From NCBI GenBank assembly GCA_905182995.1, contig CAJJDP010000017.1, positions 281,331 to 345,330 on the forward strand: 64,000 nucleotides of DNA. The letters run 5' to 3'. The notes below the pieces were generated by a model. It worked only from the letters and a program-made list of their open reading frames with translations. It was not told where the DNA came from and did not search any database. Each line of letters opens with the position of its first letter. Position 1 is the stretch's first letter. This stretch comes from Paramecium octaurelia (taxonomy: Eukaryota; Ciliophora; Oligohymenophorea; Peniculida; Parameciidae). The position numbers and the translations under genes were made by a program. Below, piece after piece: positions 36,828 to 50,500 of this stretch.

Positions 36828-37813
36828 TAATTATTAGATTTTTATTATGTATAATAAAATTAACTATATATTTAATGCTCATTTTATAAGTTTAATATTG
36901 AAATATCTGATATATTGATGACTTTAGGTTTGGATTATAAAAAAGGATATCTTAATTTAAAATTATAATCGATATAATTAATAATATTCTATGAATAATA
37001 TGTAAAAGTGTTTGAGTTGAATTTAGTAGATGAAAAGATGTCTATTATTAATTATTCAATTCTTTCTCTTCTCTTGTCAAAAATGTTTCAATTAATTTTT
37101 TTGTATTTACATCAATTTTATCAAAATATTTGATTCAGACATCAAGATTGCTAATTATAAAAGACGTTGCTTTTAATGGATCCTATGGTTGTATGTAATT
37201 AGTTGATGTTTTATAGAATAGAAAAATTTAGAAATATACCTTAAGATTTAGATGAATAAATTGAAAAAAATTAGTGAAAATCAAAATTAAAAAGGTTCAG
37301 CTTTAGAGACTACCCAAGATCGCATTACATAAAAAAGGAGGTAGATAACAGTATTTTGATTTTATTGATTAGATATATATTGAATATCAAACCTAGGTCT
37401 CATTCTTATTGATCTGATTCAATTTCACACTCAAAGAAGAAAAATTCTAAAACTAAATAATATTGTAGAAGATATAGAAGTCCTATAAGAGATTATGAAA
37501 GTAAAAAAGTACAACTCACAAGAGATGATTAATACTAATTCAAATTCCGAATCTTCAGTTACTAGTCTATAGAGATCGTAACACAAATGATTAATATTAC
37601 AAATGATAGAGAATCAAAGTAAAGACAAGGAATTTGTCTAAATTTATCACACTTTTACTGTTTATATTCGCCTTCCTATGATCTTTGAAGTGCTTTTGCT
37701 AGTTATAGGAATAGATTAATATGTCTAATTCTTAAGCAATCGAAATAATAAATAAATTTTGTATTTTTAAATATATTTTTTAAGACATTTTTACTATTAT
37801 TAATTCATAGAAA
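36828..37813. other. Intergenic region with unresolved open frames on the plus strand
   Basis: About 1 kb. Around 37080-37640 overlapping plus-strand frames are open and locally protein-like: IKDVAFNGSYGC, KRFSFRDYPRSHYIKK, SKTKQYCRRYRSPIRDY (Arg/Ser-rich, recalling an SR-type splicing protein) and VLQEIMKVKKYNSQEM in a different frame. I could not find introns that join them into one protein. It may be a small gene whose splicing I have missed, or a dead one. Confidence 0.22.
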
Positions 37814-38377
37814 ATGAATGAAAGATTTGAGTAAAATCTATAGGAGATACTTTAGAAGGATTGTCTAATTATAAATAAAAATCTACTTCTCAAAGGTTAA
37901 ATTGAGTTATTGAAATTGCAAATCAGAGATTAAAGATTAATTAAGCAATAGCAAGATTAAGAAATAAAAGAAATAGAAAAGAAATAAGTTATGCAAAATT
38001 TAAAAGAAGAATAATAGAAGTAGATTGAGGAGAAAGAGACCTAATTGATCAAATAAAAAAAGGAGCTGCATCTAAGATAAGATGCATGTGAAGACTTATA
38101 ATTTGAAATTGAATAATAATATTAACATCTTAAAATACAATAGGAAAATCAAAAAGTTTTAGATGAATCAATCAAAAGACTCATGGATTGTATACAAAAA
38201 TCCAAAAAATCACCACTAAAAAATTAGCAATTTCACAACAGAGTAGCTACCTCTCATTCATTCGATGATAGGCCCAATTCTTTTGGAATAATGGGAATGC
38301 TAAAGTCTAAAAATAATGTCGATGATTATATACAGAAAGTCGAAAAAATTAATACTTCCAGACTATATGATCATTGA
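37814..38377 (+). CDS. Unrecognised 187-residue coiled-coil protein
   Basis: An intronless frame from ATG 37814 to TGA. Residues 1-125 are an almost continuous coiled coil rich in Gln, Glu and Lys (QQQDQEIKEIEKKQVMQNL). The tail has basic and Ser-rich elements (IQKSKKSPLKNQQFHNRV, SHSFDDRPNSFGIMGMLK) that could be phosphorylated, SP and RPNS included. No catalytic domain. Similar short coiled coils are common in ciliate cortical and basal-body structures; the function is unknown. Confidence 0.65.
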
Positions 38378-39455
38378 TTTAGCAAACTATTATATGTATG
38401 TATATTTAATTTTCATCTCTAATTAATATTTACTTAAAATAATAAAACATCATTGAAAATAAACACAAATATTGGTTAGTATTATCAAATAAGAATCAAG
38501 TTTATAAAATTGGGTTACCAGATTATTAGATTAACAATTCTAATATTAAATTAGATTTAATTTTTATTGAAAAAAATGATAAAGGACTACTTTTTATGAA
38601 TTTTCGCTTTGGATGTGTATTTTTAATTGATTTCAACCAGACTATTATTTTTAATTGATCTGGCTTATGATTGATATTTTTTATATTCTTAAATGTTTTA
38701 GAAAATGTGCACCATAATTAAAATAATATTTTTAACTATCTATCTGTTAGTATCAACTTAGAAGTAATTCAAAGTATTTTATAACGATCATATAAAATAA
38801 CAATATAAAATAGGTTAATTGATTAAGATAGAAGACTTTAAAAATGAGATTGAATAATTAATATTATTACATATTTTTGTTATGATAAAATAAAAATAAA
38901 ATTTCTTCTTTAGTATTTGTAAAGTTTTTTTTGGATTTTTAATCTGATATCTTAGAAAATGATTAGGGTTTTAGATTCTTATTTTAATGAAAATTAATAA
39001 AATAACATCTTAAGTTCGAGTTGATTAAATTGTATATATACTATATAAATAGAAGTAATTTTATAGTGAGTATTAATAGTGAGACGAAGTATTTATAATT
39101 ATTAATCAGTTAAGCTTATATCACTGAAATAGATAAACAACATTAAATATTATTTGGTTTTGCTTTTTCAATTTAATCAAAGAGAATCTAGAATTTTCTC
39201 AGTATAACATGTTTCAGGAAAATCATTAAAGATAATATTTTTTTTTAAGACTAAAATCATTGACTTATTATTCCAATCCAAATTATATCTTCAATTAATC
39301 TTCTAAACTCTAAAATTATTGAGTTGCGTGATATAAATTCGAAATTTAGTAATTCTATTAAAATTATATTTGTAGCAAGCTGGATTATTAGGAACTAACA
39401 AAAGAATACTTAATTTTATTTTTAATTTAAGATAGAATTACTTTTGAATAGATGA
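38378..39455. other. Intergenic, nothing recognised
   Basis: About 1.1 kb of AT-rich DNA. It could include the decayed 5' part of the deubiquitinase remnant that follows, but I see no recognisable protein segment. Confidence 0.35.
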
Positions 39456-41530
39456 AAACAACTCCTACACCTATTTAACTCCACTTATTTTAATGGCCTG
39501 TTTATTTAATTTATAATTCACATCGAACAATATTATTGTTTTTCTATTCGAAATACAATGTAATTTAAATAGGGATTATCACAAATTTGCCATCAGGTGA
39601 AAGTTTTTTTTAGGGAATAACATTGTAGTTGGAGTTTTGAATAAGATACTTAGCTGTAATTTATAAACAAAATCAATTAATTTGTCAATTCACCAAATAT
39701 GATAATGCTTAATTGTTATCGAAATCCAATTTTATTAGGTCAATATGGATTAGATCATAGCTCAAGGTTAGAAAGGTAATTATTATAATACTATGTTAGG
39801 GTTTAACAGAACCAATTTAACTTCTATATAAATACATTTCATTGTGAATGCTTCATTGAATTGAGCATTAAAAGCAATTATGTTCCAGTCATTTTATTGA
39901 AACTTAAGGATGATAGCTGGGGAATCGAATTGATTTTTCTTGGATATATATCCCCTCCCTCTGAAGACTATGATCCCGATGCACTCTTGCAATAGATTTT
40001 ATGCGAAATACTCAATCCTAAGGAAGAGAGCAAGAAACTAGATATATCTCAGGAGATAATCATTACTTATTATTAAGACGATTTGTGATTTTATTATGGA
40101 GCATTTGATTTAAGTATCGCTTATTTTTCTTATAATGGCTGCAATAACAATTGGTTTGAGAGTATAACGATTGAATTTAAGATCAGCCTTCTTCCATTAG
40201 AGTGAATTAATGGGTAGCCTTGTTTTTAGTAATCTTATCTACCAATTTTATAGCCAATTGAAAAAATATATATAAGTTAAAAATATTTGATATCCTCAGG
40301 TTTCTTTGGTTCAATTCATATAGTTATAACATAATATTAAATGGATGATAAAAACAAAATGTTACATTATGTAATCTAAGAATCAAATGTATAATAATTC
40401 TTCCCTCTGTATTACAAAGATGAGAATGGCAATTGTCACATAGTAGGGCTATCCGATTCATCGCTATATTTATCATATTTCATAAACTATCTTTTTTAAA
40501 ATATTCATTTAATTAAAAATTTATATAATTATACAGATTATATTCTTTAAGTTATTTAAAGTATAATGATAAATAGTTCTTTTTGGCTAATTAATGTCAA
40601 AATTTAATTGTCTTAACTTAAATGTATATATTACGATGAGTTTTTGATACTTTAAAGCAACAAACCTAATAGGCAATAGAATATCAGTGAATTGACACTT
40701 TAGAATGTTAATAGATTTCATATCATATTATTTTTCATTTTATTTATGAATTGAACCTTTAACGATATCTTTGATAACTTAAATCAAGTATAAACTGACC
40801 AGCATGAATATGTTTAGATAAATTTGTTAAAAACAATCCAAGTAATCCCTTAGTATATTTTCAATATTAACCACATAATATAGATTATGAGCTGAATCTA
40901 ATTATTACAGATTTCCCTATTTTGTTAATATACATCAAAAAAATTCATATAATAAATACCAATAAATGAGATGCTTTAGCTACTTGTAGAGATCAGACAA
41001 ACAGAATAACGTTTTACACAAAATTTTGGTGTAAAATTACTTTAGAATAAAATTTAGATTAAAATCTTAATTATTAATATGGTTTTAATTAAGTAATATT
41101 CAATAAAGAAAAATTATTTAATCTAAAGAACAACAATGAAGTAATCATCAAATATATTTTCTTCAATAACACTCCAACTTATCTCTTGTTTGAAAATAAT
41201 AATCGTAGGATAATTTAAAGATATAATCATAATGAAAATTAGGATTCCTTTGTTTTTAGTGTGTGTAGTATTGAACACCTTAGGAGATTCAATTATATTT
41301 AACATTTTAACTATTTGAAGAGATGAAGAAAAATTTATAAAATAGAAAATAACAACTATATTATTGGTATTAGAGTAGCAGATTCTATAAGAGGTTGCAT
41401 CAAAATATAAGGACAAAAAAGGAAATAGCAAGAATCTTAGAGAATCAATCAAAATGATTATAACATCATCATAAATAGGTTTAGTTCAAAGATGGATATG
41501 ATTAATTAAAATATTCAAATAATTTTATAA
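39456..41530 (+). pseudogene. Decayed USP-family deubiquitinase, broken by in-frame TGAs
   Basis: One reading frame stays protein-like from about 39456 to 40890, including across a proper 24-nt intron (39776-39799), but contains TGAs at 40086, about 40203 and 40752. It then shifts frame near 40880 and continues to about 41520 with TGAs at 40967 and 41324. Recognisable pieces: KDDSWGIELIFLGYI; HIVGLSDSSLYLSYFINYLF, aligning with the USP Cys-box (GLxNxGxTCYMNSxLQxL) but with Leu in place of the catalytic Cys; QTDQHEYVQINLLKTI, resembling the USP (Q)QDAHEFLxxLL block; and DYELNLIITDFPILLIYI. Best read as a dead host gene, perhaps a whole-genome-duplication copy. TGA read-through is an unlikely alternative. 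Confidence 0.5.
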
Positions 41531-41546
41531 TAAAAATAATAATAAA

Positions 41547-44500
41547 TCATATTCTTCTTGATTGAATGACTTTAACAGCCTTTTTGACAACATCTAAAAT
41601 TGCTGTTAAATTTAAGGATTTCAATTTCTCTTCTGCTGCTTATTTATTCAATCCTAATCCTCCAATCATAGGTAAGGCGGCATTAACAATTGCTGCAAAA
41701 GTACCTGGTATAGCAAATGCTTAAACTCCAATAAGTATGAAGGCCAATACAATGACTAAGTATACTATTAACACAATAAGTCCTTTGATTAACATAGGTT
41801 TCGAAATTCCTAAATATTCTAAGCTTAGGAACATAGTTTAGATTGAAATTTCTTGCATGATTTCTTTAAATTCATAGAAATCTATCATGCAGGCCTAGAT
41901 GTTAACTTAATCACCTTTGATAGTAACCAAAACTTCTCTAAATTTGTGTTCTGTAATTTCTATGTTAATTCTTCTTAAAAATTCAATCACATCATAAGCT
42001 CTAACTTATCTCTGGCCATTCTTATCCAAAACTCTAAACATATCTTCATATTACAATTCTCGATTGTCATTTAATTTAGCCATAACTGAATTCATGTATT
42101 GCATAGTTCTAACTGTATTTGGATTGACTAAAGAGGCCATCTTCTCTTTGATCAATTATTGAGGTGATTACAAACCTAATTAAAAGTCTTTCATTAAGCT
42201 AACAAGAAGCTAACTATTTGATTGAGATATTTTCATAACTGAAAAGAATTCTGATGTAACTTCATTGAATTTCTTATATTTAATGGCAATGATGGCTTCA
42301 ATGCACTTAACCAATATTTGTAAATCTTTTTCTTATTTTTATCCAAACATAGGTTCCAAGACTGGCTTAACAGCCTTTAGCAATTCCTTCTCATTCATTT
42401 CTTTTGCATCTTCCAATGATTTAATCATTTTTTATGCATTGGATGCAATCAAGAACAATTAGGATAATGGGATGTTATCAAACTTCTTATCATATAACTG
42501 TTGATTGCTGAAACACCCTTTCTAGATTTACTATGGCAACTCTTTCAATTTCTCTATGTCTTCAGTTTAATAAAATAGGAAAATCATTTTGATGATCTCT
42601 CCTATTTCTTTGTAATTAGACAATAAGGTAGAAATGGCTTTAAGGAACTTTTCTCCTTTAATATCTTTTGGATCTGATAAACCACTGAACATAATAATGG
42701 TAGCCTCGATAACTTCTTTTTAACCCTTCAAATCTTCTATCTTTGTTATTTCAGATATAAATTATTTCAAAATCTTTTGTTCTGGATCTGCATGAATTTT
42801 GTTATTATATAATAATTCAATTAAACTTTGAATTATTATTTATTGAGGAGGTGGAAGTTATGAAATATCAAACACTTTCCCTTTTACGAATTCAAAGAAT
42901 TATTAGAGTTGACTATCTTAATTTTTTTAGCACCATGCCAAGAATGCTGTCTTATAAAAGGCGACATTCTTTTCTGAAATTGCTGATTCGGAATTGTTTC
43001 CTTTATTACTAAAGTCATAAAATTGATCTAACAATGATGAAAAGTCTTCTGGAGCAGATTTTTCAATAAATCCTTAGGAGAATTCTGTGAATTTAGTGAA
43101 GGGTTCTTTGCTATTTTCTATAATTGAACCTAGCCATAATATTGGATACAACAACACATTCATAAGTTTGACATTATCAACATTGCTAGTAGGATAATTT
43201 GATACATGAGCAATTGAACTCAAGGATACTAGAATATTTGAGTATTTTGAGAACTATCCTAAGTTATTTTTCCTCATAATTTGATAGGATTTTGAAATTA
43301 AGACATTTATGTTTTTAGAATGATCTACTTCGATTATAGCTTTGACAAATTCCCATGCACTGCTATTTCTATCATCTTTTAAAACCTAAATTTAATCTTC
43401 AAATTAGGCAAAGTTAGCATTTGATTTATCACCTTTAAATAGCAATTATAAAATAAATTGGATAACATATATAAATTCTGGTTGTTTTTATTTATCTATT
43501 TTTAATACTTAGATTAATATTTCTAAGAATCCACTTTTTTCGTTGTCTGCTAATACCTCAGTATTTCCCTCGAATACAAAACTTAAAAATTGAATCAATT
43601 TATTTGTACTTTCCTCTGGAAACACTTCTTTATCCTTCATGAAAGTATTTACAAGTGCAGTTTCAATAATCTTGATTAGATTCTGATTCTTTGAAGTCTT
43701 GAGTAGTTGTTGGAATGATTAAGATGATACTTGTTATCTGTCTAACAAAGGACTTCTTAATCCGAAGTTCTTGAATTAAAGCAATAACTCAATGATAAAA
43801 GTTCTTATCATTCTTTCAGATAACAATTCAGTCTCTACACCTTCTTATTTTCTACTGAATGCAATCAGTGCATACCATGCTTCCACATCACCCAAGAAGC
43901 ATCTTATCATCAATTTCAATGGTGATTTAATTGATGGCTAGATTTCATTGCAATCCTATATTAAATCATCAATTCCAGAATTCAAGAGATCACTATTATT
44001 TTTAAATTAAACTAGATCATCCTAGCTTAAATTTTCATATTAATCTCCTATTGAATAATACAAATAGCATGCTGGCACTTTGGTAGCCAAAGATGAGAAT
44101 TTTCCAGTAGCTTTCGAGTTTTCTAATTAAACTCTGACTAACATTAACATTAAGGCATCCATTATTAGATAATCATTTCCCCAAGTTTTAGTAATAAATT
44201 AAGTGTTCATAACTTTTGGATTATAAAATAGATCTACTAAAGGCTTTAATTCTCTTCTCTCTGTTTCATTTAAAGTTAGTCCTAATAAATTATCGATTAA
44301 CTAATTTAAATCTATAGGTATTTTTTGTTTAGTTCCTTTGAATTTAGGTTAAGATCTCTATGTGTTTTACTTGTTTTCTGCACCAAACATTCTTTCAAAG
44401 AATCTTTATTCTGTTTCTCTGAACTTGGAAAACTATTATGATGGTTGGCTTTCTTTCTCCTTTTAAGCTACAGTATATTGTCCTGCATAATATTGGATTA

Positions 44501-47500
44501 ATGAAATCATGATTTATTGAGTTTATTCTGAAGATTAATCACTCTCCAAGACTTCAATTTCACTTTGTTTAAATATTTGCTTTTTTATCAATTCCAAAGA
44601 TTTGTCCCAATATTTAGACCTTATGTATCCATATTGTGAGATATTTAATTGAATCAATTTGGTAATCAAGGAGTATTGTAATTATAATTTCTATAATTCT
44701 TTTGGTAAACTCTTAGCCAATTCTTCAAAGTATTCTTTTTGATTATTTTTGTTGGATTTACTATTAATATAGATCATTGAAATTTATGAAATAACTCCAG
44801 TGGCAATATCTCTAAACAATGAGTTCCAAAACTAATTGTAATTATCGAATTCTGGTCTATTCTCTATTTACCCATTATTATCTGGCAAAATTCTGTAAAA
44901 TACTTTGCAATATTCTTCATATTATTCGTTGAAGTTCTTTGAAAGTTCAACAATACTATCACTTTTTTAATTAGTGTAATTATACTTTGTCCCTCTTATT
45001 TCTAATAGAGGATCACTTATTCCAGGATATAATATTCCTTCCATTTTTACGTAGTCAACTTGTTATTCAGATCGTAATCTAGTAGTATCGAATATTCCTA
45101 GGGTTAATAATTTCACCAATGCTGGCTTGTTCAAATGAGTAAGATTTTTGTTATCATAAAAGTATAAATATCTTTCAAAGACAGTGAATGCCATATTGAT
45201 GCAAAATTAACCTTTTAGATATTAAGAGGTAGCTGTATCCTATTTCTTTTTCACTAATCTCATTTTTTTTAAAGAGTAAATCAGAAGAAGTGATGATAAT
45301 GGGAAATAGTATTACACTTTTCCTTTTGAGCATCCTTTTATGAAGGCTTCAATTACATTATACTAGCTTACTGTTAAATCAAGGGATTTCAGTAAATCAT
45401 TAATAATTTCAGGAGTCAGTCTTTCATTTTATGAATTCTTTAAAGTTTCAAATTCAATTATTTTTATTAAAGCTAATGCATCATATTCAAAATTATTGAA
45501 TTTCTTCATGAAATCCTTTATTATTTTTTAGTTATTAGTTGACTCTGATTACAGTATCTATTATTAGCATGGATTAGAATTTTGATTCTCATTAAATATT
45601 GCACTTACTAAGACTGGATTAATACCAGCTGCCAATTGTAATAGACCAAAGGCTTCTTAAGCATCTTAATCGCTAGTTTAAGCTACATAAAGCAATGCTC
45701 TATCCACAGACTTTTAAGAATATTAGTAGAGAGTATCTGATCTATTTCTAATTTATTCTGGTTATTTATCTTTATACCAATCAAATTTATCATATTTACC
45801 AATTCCTGCAATAGCTGCTGCAAATATTGCTGCTGGTTCCTATTGATCAAGTATTTGAATTTTGTTTAATAAATATAAGAAATTGGTTGGTCTAGGATGA
45901 GAGAACCAATGTAAGACTTCAAGTACTTCTGTTTATCCAATATCATTTTATTAACCTTATTGTTTCTTATTCTCTTTGTCTTATTTAAATATTTTAGCTC
46001 TTTACTCAGCCAATGAATTAAAATTATCTTACAATTCTTTCCAAGATTCTCCTTTTACTAACTGTCTCTTAAATGCAAAGAAAACTTAGAATAATCTTGA
46101 GGCAGTGGGATTTTATTCCATTTTTAACTTGCTTATCAATGACTTTGAATCCATGGAATTTGATTCTAAAATACCAGACAAATCAATCAAAGGACCTACT
46201 TCCTTAATTCCGAATTTCTTTTCAATCAATTAATGAACTTGTGGATTTTATAACAATTTGGATTTATTTTCTGACACTAAGGCAGATACTAAAAATTATG
46301 CAAATTTGATTGCTTCTTCATCTAAATCAAAGATATTCACCAAGACATCGAAATCTGGTTTAGGAGTCATCAAACTGAATAATCCTTATATAGCATTTTG
46401 ATTTGGTTTCTCTGAACTCAAAACAGTACTAAAATAAGTTTAAAGGAGTTCCATGAAACAATCTAAATCTGAGCTAATGAAATATTTCAATTATTAAGTA
46501 GCCCAAATTAATTATTTGGTAGATTTATCTTCTTCCTTGACTGCTTCTTGAGTAACAAACCCTCTAACAATAGCCAATACCTTCTTGAAAAACTTTCTAA
46601 ATTTATTTTCTTTGATGAAATCGCAATATTGAATTAGGAAAGCCAATACATCTTCGTAATTCTTATCCATTAATCCAGATATGAAACTCTAGAGATTATT
46701 AATCTATTCTTGATATTGATTAGCCAATTATTTGGGTTATGGTTTTGGATATAATTAATATAATACATCTCTGATTGCTTTATGTCTAATTGAATTATTC
46801 TGATTGAACATCATTTTAACAAACTTTTCAGAAAATGGTATCAAATCTTAAAGACTTTTCACTTATTCTGGGTCCATTTTTGAATTTTGGTTGAAAACAA
46901 CTGGAGATAACTCAAACTATTTTTTGCTATCATAATCTATTTTAAAATTAGCTATTTCGTATTTAATGTAATTGAATAAGTCGCTATATAAGGAAGTGCT
47001 TGTTGCTAGTCTGGTTTGGAATATCTAGTTAATAAACAAGTTCAGTAATTTTTAGAATTAGTAGGGTACAGTATTTGGCAATTAGAAGGATGCAATATTT
47101 TATTCCACATCAATAAATTTTTGAAGTTCTATTTATATTTTGTTAAGATCAATGCTCTCATATGATTTGGGATTATAACCAATGAAATATTTTATGGCCT
47201 TTGATATGCTAGTTGCATCCTTGAATGAAATAAGTGCTAACAAATTTTTGAATGGCTCAACCTTCAATCCATTAAGTAAAGGGGAATTTAAAGTATTATT
47301 TGATAGAACACCTTATTATTGTTCCAAAATCATGTATAAGTATTCTAATTTCAGAGGGACTTGGTTGGATAATTCAGCTAAGAAATCTGCCTTTTCTTGT
47401 TTATTTGATTTTTCATCTCTTAGGGATTTCTTGAGGAAAGTAAAGAAGGTAACTTTTTCAGTTTTATAGTGATTTACTAATTGATCCTCGATGTCATCTT

Positions 47501-50500
47501 ATTCTATAGGTTTAGCGATATCTTTAAAATTAAAATCATATATTCTATTAAGATTCTCCTTAAATACTTTGGGTTCTTTATTTATTATATCATTGAATTA
47601 TTTACCAAAACATTACATTTTTGCACTAAGCAGATATTGTTTTAATTTATCTTCTTCAATTCCACATTCAATGTTCAAACTTTTATCTAATATTTTTTCA
47701 ATTGCTAAAAATCCATTGAATACTCTAAACATTCCTTTGGAAGAAAAGACTATATCCAATAGTTTATCAATCAATCCTTTGTATACTTATTTATATGAGC
47801 ACAAGTATATCAAAATATCTTCAAAATTTGTTCTTGAAAGCAATTCAAAAATGAATTTGACTTGGATCATTTTACTCTCTAAATTTTTTGATGTGATTTT
47901 AACTAATTCATAGTAAATAGCATTATGATAAATTGTATCTTAAATTTCATTTCTTAAAGTTAAAATTAATCCAATAACAGCATTTTCAGAGATTGAGAAT
48001 GCTAATGAGATTGGTTCAATGATGTCTCTATTATTTAATTTGTCTTTTCTTTATAAAATTTAGGTGGCAGGTTTAGAGAAGATTTAATCACTCCATGCTC
48101 CATTTTGATTTTAAACAGTTTCACTTTCATTAGTACTTTTGTCTAAAATGCTTGATGACCATAAAAATCTACTGGACACAAACAAAATATCAAAAATAAA
48201 TTCAAGAGACTTACCTTGTAAATTGATAGGCAATTCTTATTTCCAATTTTTAGTACATAATTACAAACTTGAAAATCCAACATTTAATAGACCATAATTC
48301 TTTTCCAATAATTTCTCAAAATACTCTTCATTTCCTCCATCATCTCCTGGATAAATTTCTGAAAATAGTTTCACTAGATCTGAGAGAGGTGGTTTGTCAT
48401 TCTTTAAGAATTTGATAGCAAAGAGTATGAATATTTCAAATTTGGATTTGAGAGTTTGATCCATATTGTCCTTTAAGAAATATTTATCACATAGTCTAAT
48501 AATTACTCCTGCTTGTTCAGTGGGAGTCAACTACATCTCTTTATCAATAAACAAGGATTACTGCTTAGAAAATAGAAGTTGATACACTGCAGCCAAATCT
48601 TGATCAATATTAAATAAGGATAGTAATTATTTGATTAATCCTTATTTTGCCTCTTCAACATTGGTATTTTCATTTAAGGATTGAGCATATTAAAATATCA
48701 TTTCTAAAGCTTACAAAGGAATTGGAGAAATGGCAACAAAGTCTTTGAGGTTTTCAAATAATTTTTTAACCTAAACTAATATATTTTTAGGTGTGCTATC
48801 CATCATTAAATTAAATAGAGAAAGCATCACACTTTTGAATGCTTATTGACTTGCTCCTTTGTCTTCAATCTGTGTTTGTAACATCATGCCATCAACAACA
48901 GCGTTAAGTAAAAACTCACTAATGATAGGTAAGTGAACTTATAATTCCTTTCTCTATTCTTCTGGAGTCTTTTTAGAAAATACCCTACTCAATTTAACAG
49001 ATGTTGCATAAATCCATTTAACAATTCCAGCTGGTATTTTGTTTTAACTTTAAATTTAGATTTGATTTGCCAATGGGTCGATAATTTCCTCAAACTTTAC
49101 AAAGTTAACCTTAACCAATTATTCAGCTATGATTTCAGGTACATCGAATTAATCCTTTGCAATTCTTATAAACTTCTCGCAAGCCTTTTGTATAAATTTA
49201 TCCTTAATTTGCTTGAAATTAATTTAATCCTAATTTAAATCAGTAGAACCAGCATTATCGATCATACCTTAAGTTAGAATACACAATTCATTGAGTTCTT
49301 CACCAAAACCTAGGTTATCAGCCATTTCTTTAGCTTTATCCATATTAGTTGAATTGATGATAGTAGTTGATAAATCTGATAACTTTTAGATTTCCTTTAT
49401 TATAGCTCCAGCCAACTACCCAAAAGTTCTCAAGTAGATATCATTAATTATCTTCTTGATTTCATTGCAAGCTAATTCATAAGTAGTCTTGATTTAAGAT
49501 ATCTAAGCAGCAATAAATGCCACTAATGACAAGGCAGATGATGAGTAAACTAAATAATAATTAGGATTGATAATTGCTCCCAAAAGTAACCATACGATTA
49601 TTAATCCGAAGTAAAAGAATACACTGAATGCCAATATCAAGAATTGTATCCATTAGAACCAATTGAAATATTTCATTAATTTGTTCTAGTACAACTTAAA
49701 CTCCCACATATAACCCACTTCATCTGGGAAATAGGATAATAAGTATTTGACACTCTAGAATAAGAATGTAATGATTGCATAATAAGCCAATAACACACCT
49801 AAGACTAAGACCCAGTAATCCAAAATGCCGAAGTAGTTAGTTATAGTCCATGGTCTACTTAAAGCATCATCCATAAATAATAAGTTCTTTGGATCATAAA
49901 TAGAGAAGGGTGAGTATGATGTGTTAATGATGATGATGAAGTAAAGCATTGGGACTATTGTAATTGCAGTTACCAAAAAGTTGCCTAAAACCACAGCTAA
50001 GTCTGATAATATCCAACCATTCATATAAAGGGCATCAAAATAATCCATCAAGACATTTCCTTCTTCAACTTCTCTATACGAATATTCTCTATTGAAGATT
50101 CTGGTTTTATAGTTAAAAATCAAGCTTTGAATAAACATAAAGGGATAGTTGTAATAAAATACGTGAGCATTTAATTATTTAGAACCCATGGTTTTAATTG
50201 GGTTTTATTAAAATCTATTAATTTCTGTGTTTCTTCTCAATAAAAATACTGGTTATTCAAGATAATAATCTTCAATAAATGGAATGTAATGAGTGCATCT
50301 ACCCAAAAATCTTATGTACCATGATTATCTTTATTGGATTCCAGTTTTGACTTTCCTTAATTCAAATGCCTTGAGATCTGATATCAAGAGACCATAATCA
50401 TTTGAGATATCTTTAACTTAGAATTGTTCAACTCTTAAAGTCTTTCCACAGAATTTAATATATGCCTTTTCAAGTTTATCAGATGGCACAATATCCGCAG

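Noticed and set aside
41123-41452. Minus-strand 109-codon open frame
   Set aside because: The opposite strand in this stretch continues the USP-like remnant with better protein composition; the minus frame is probably its antisense shadow.
47182-47913. Two plus-strand open frames of 95 and 140 codons
   Set aside because: They are antisense to the continuous coding frame of the giant membrane protein.
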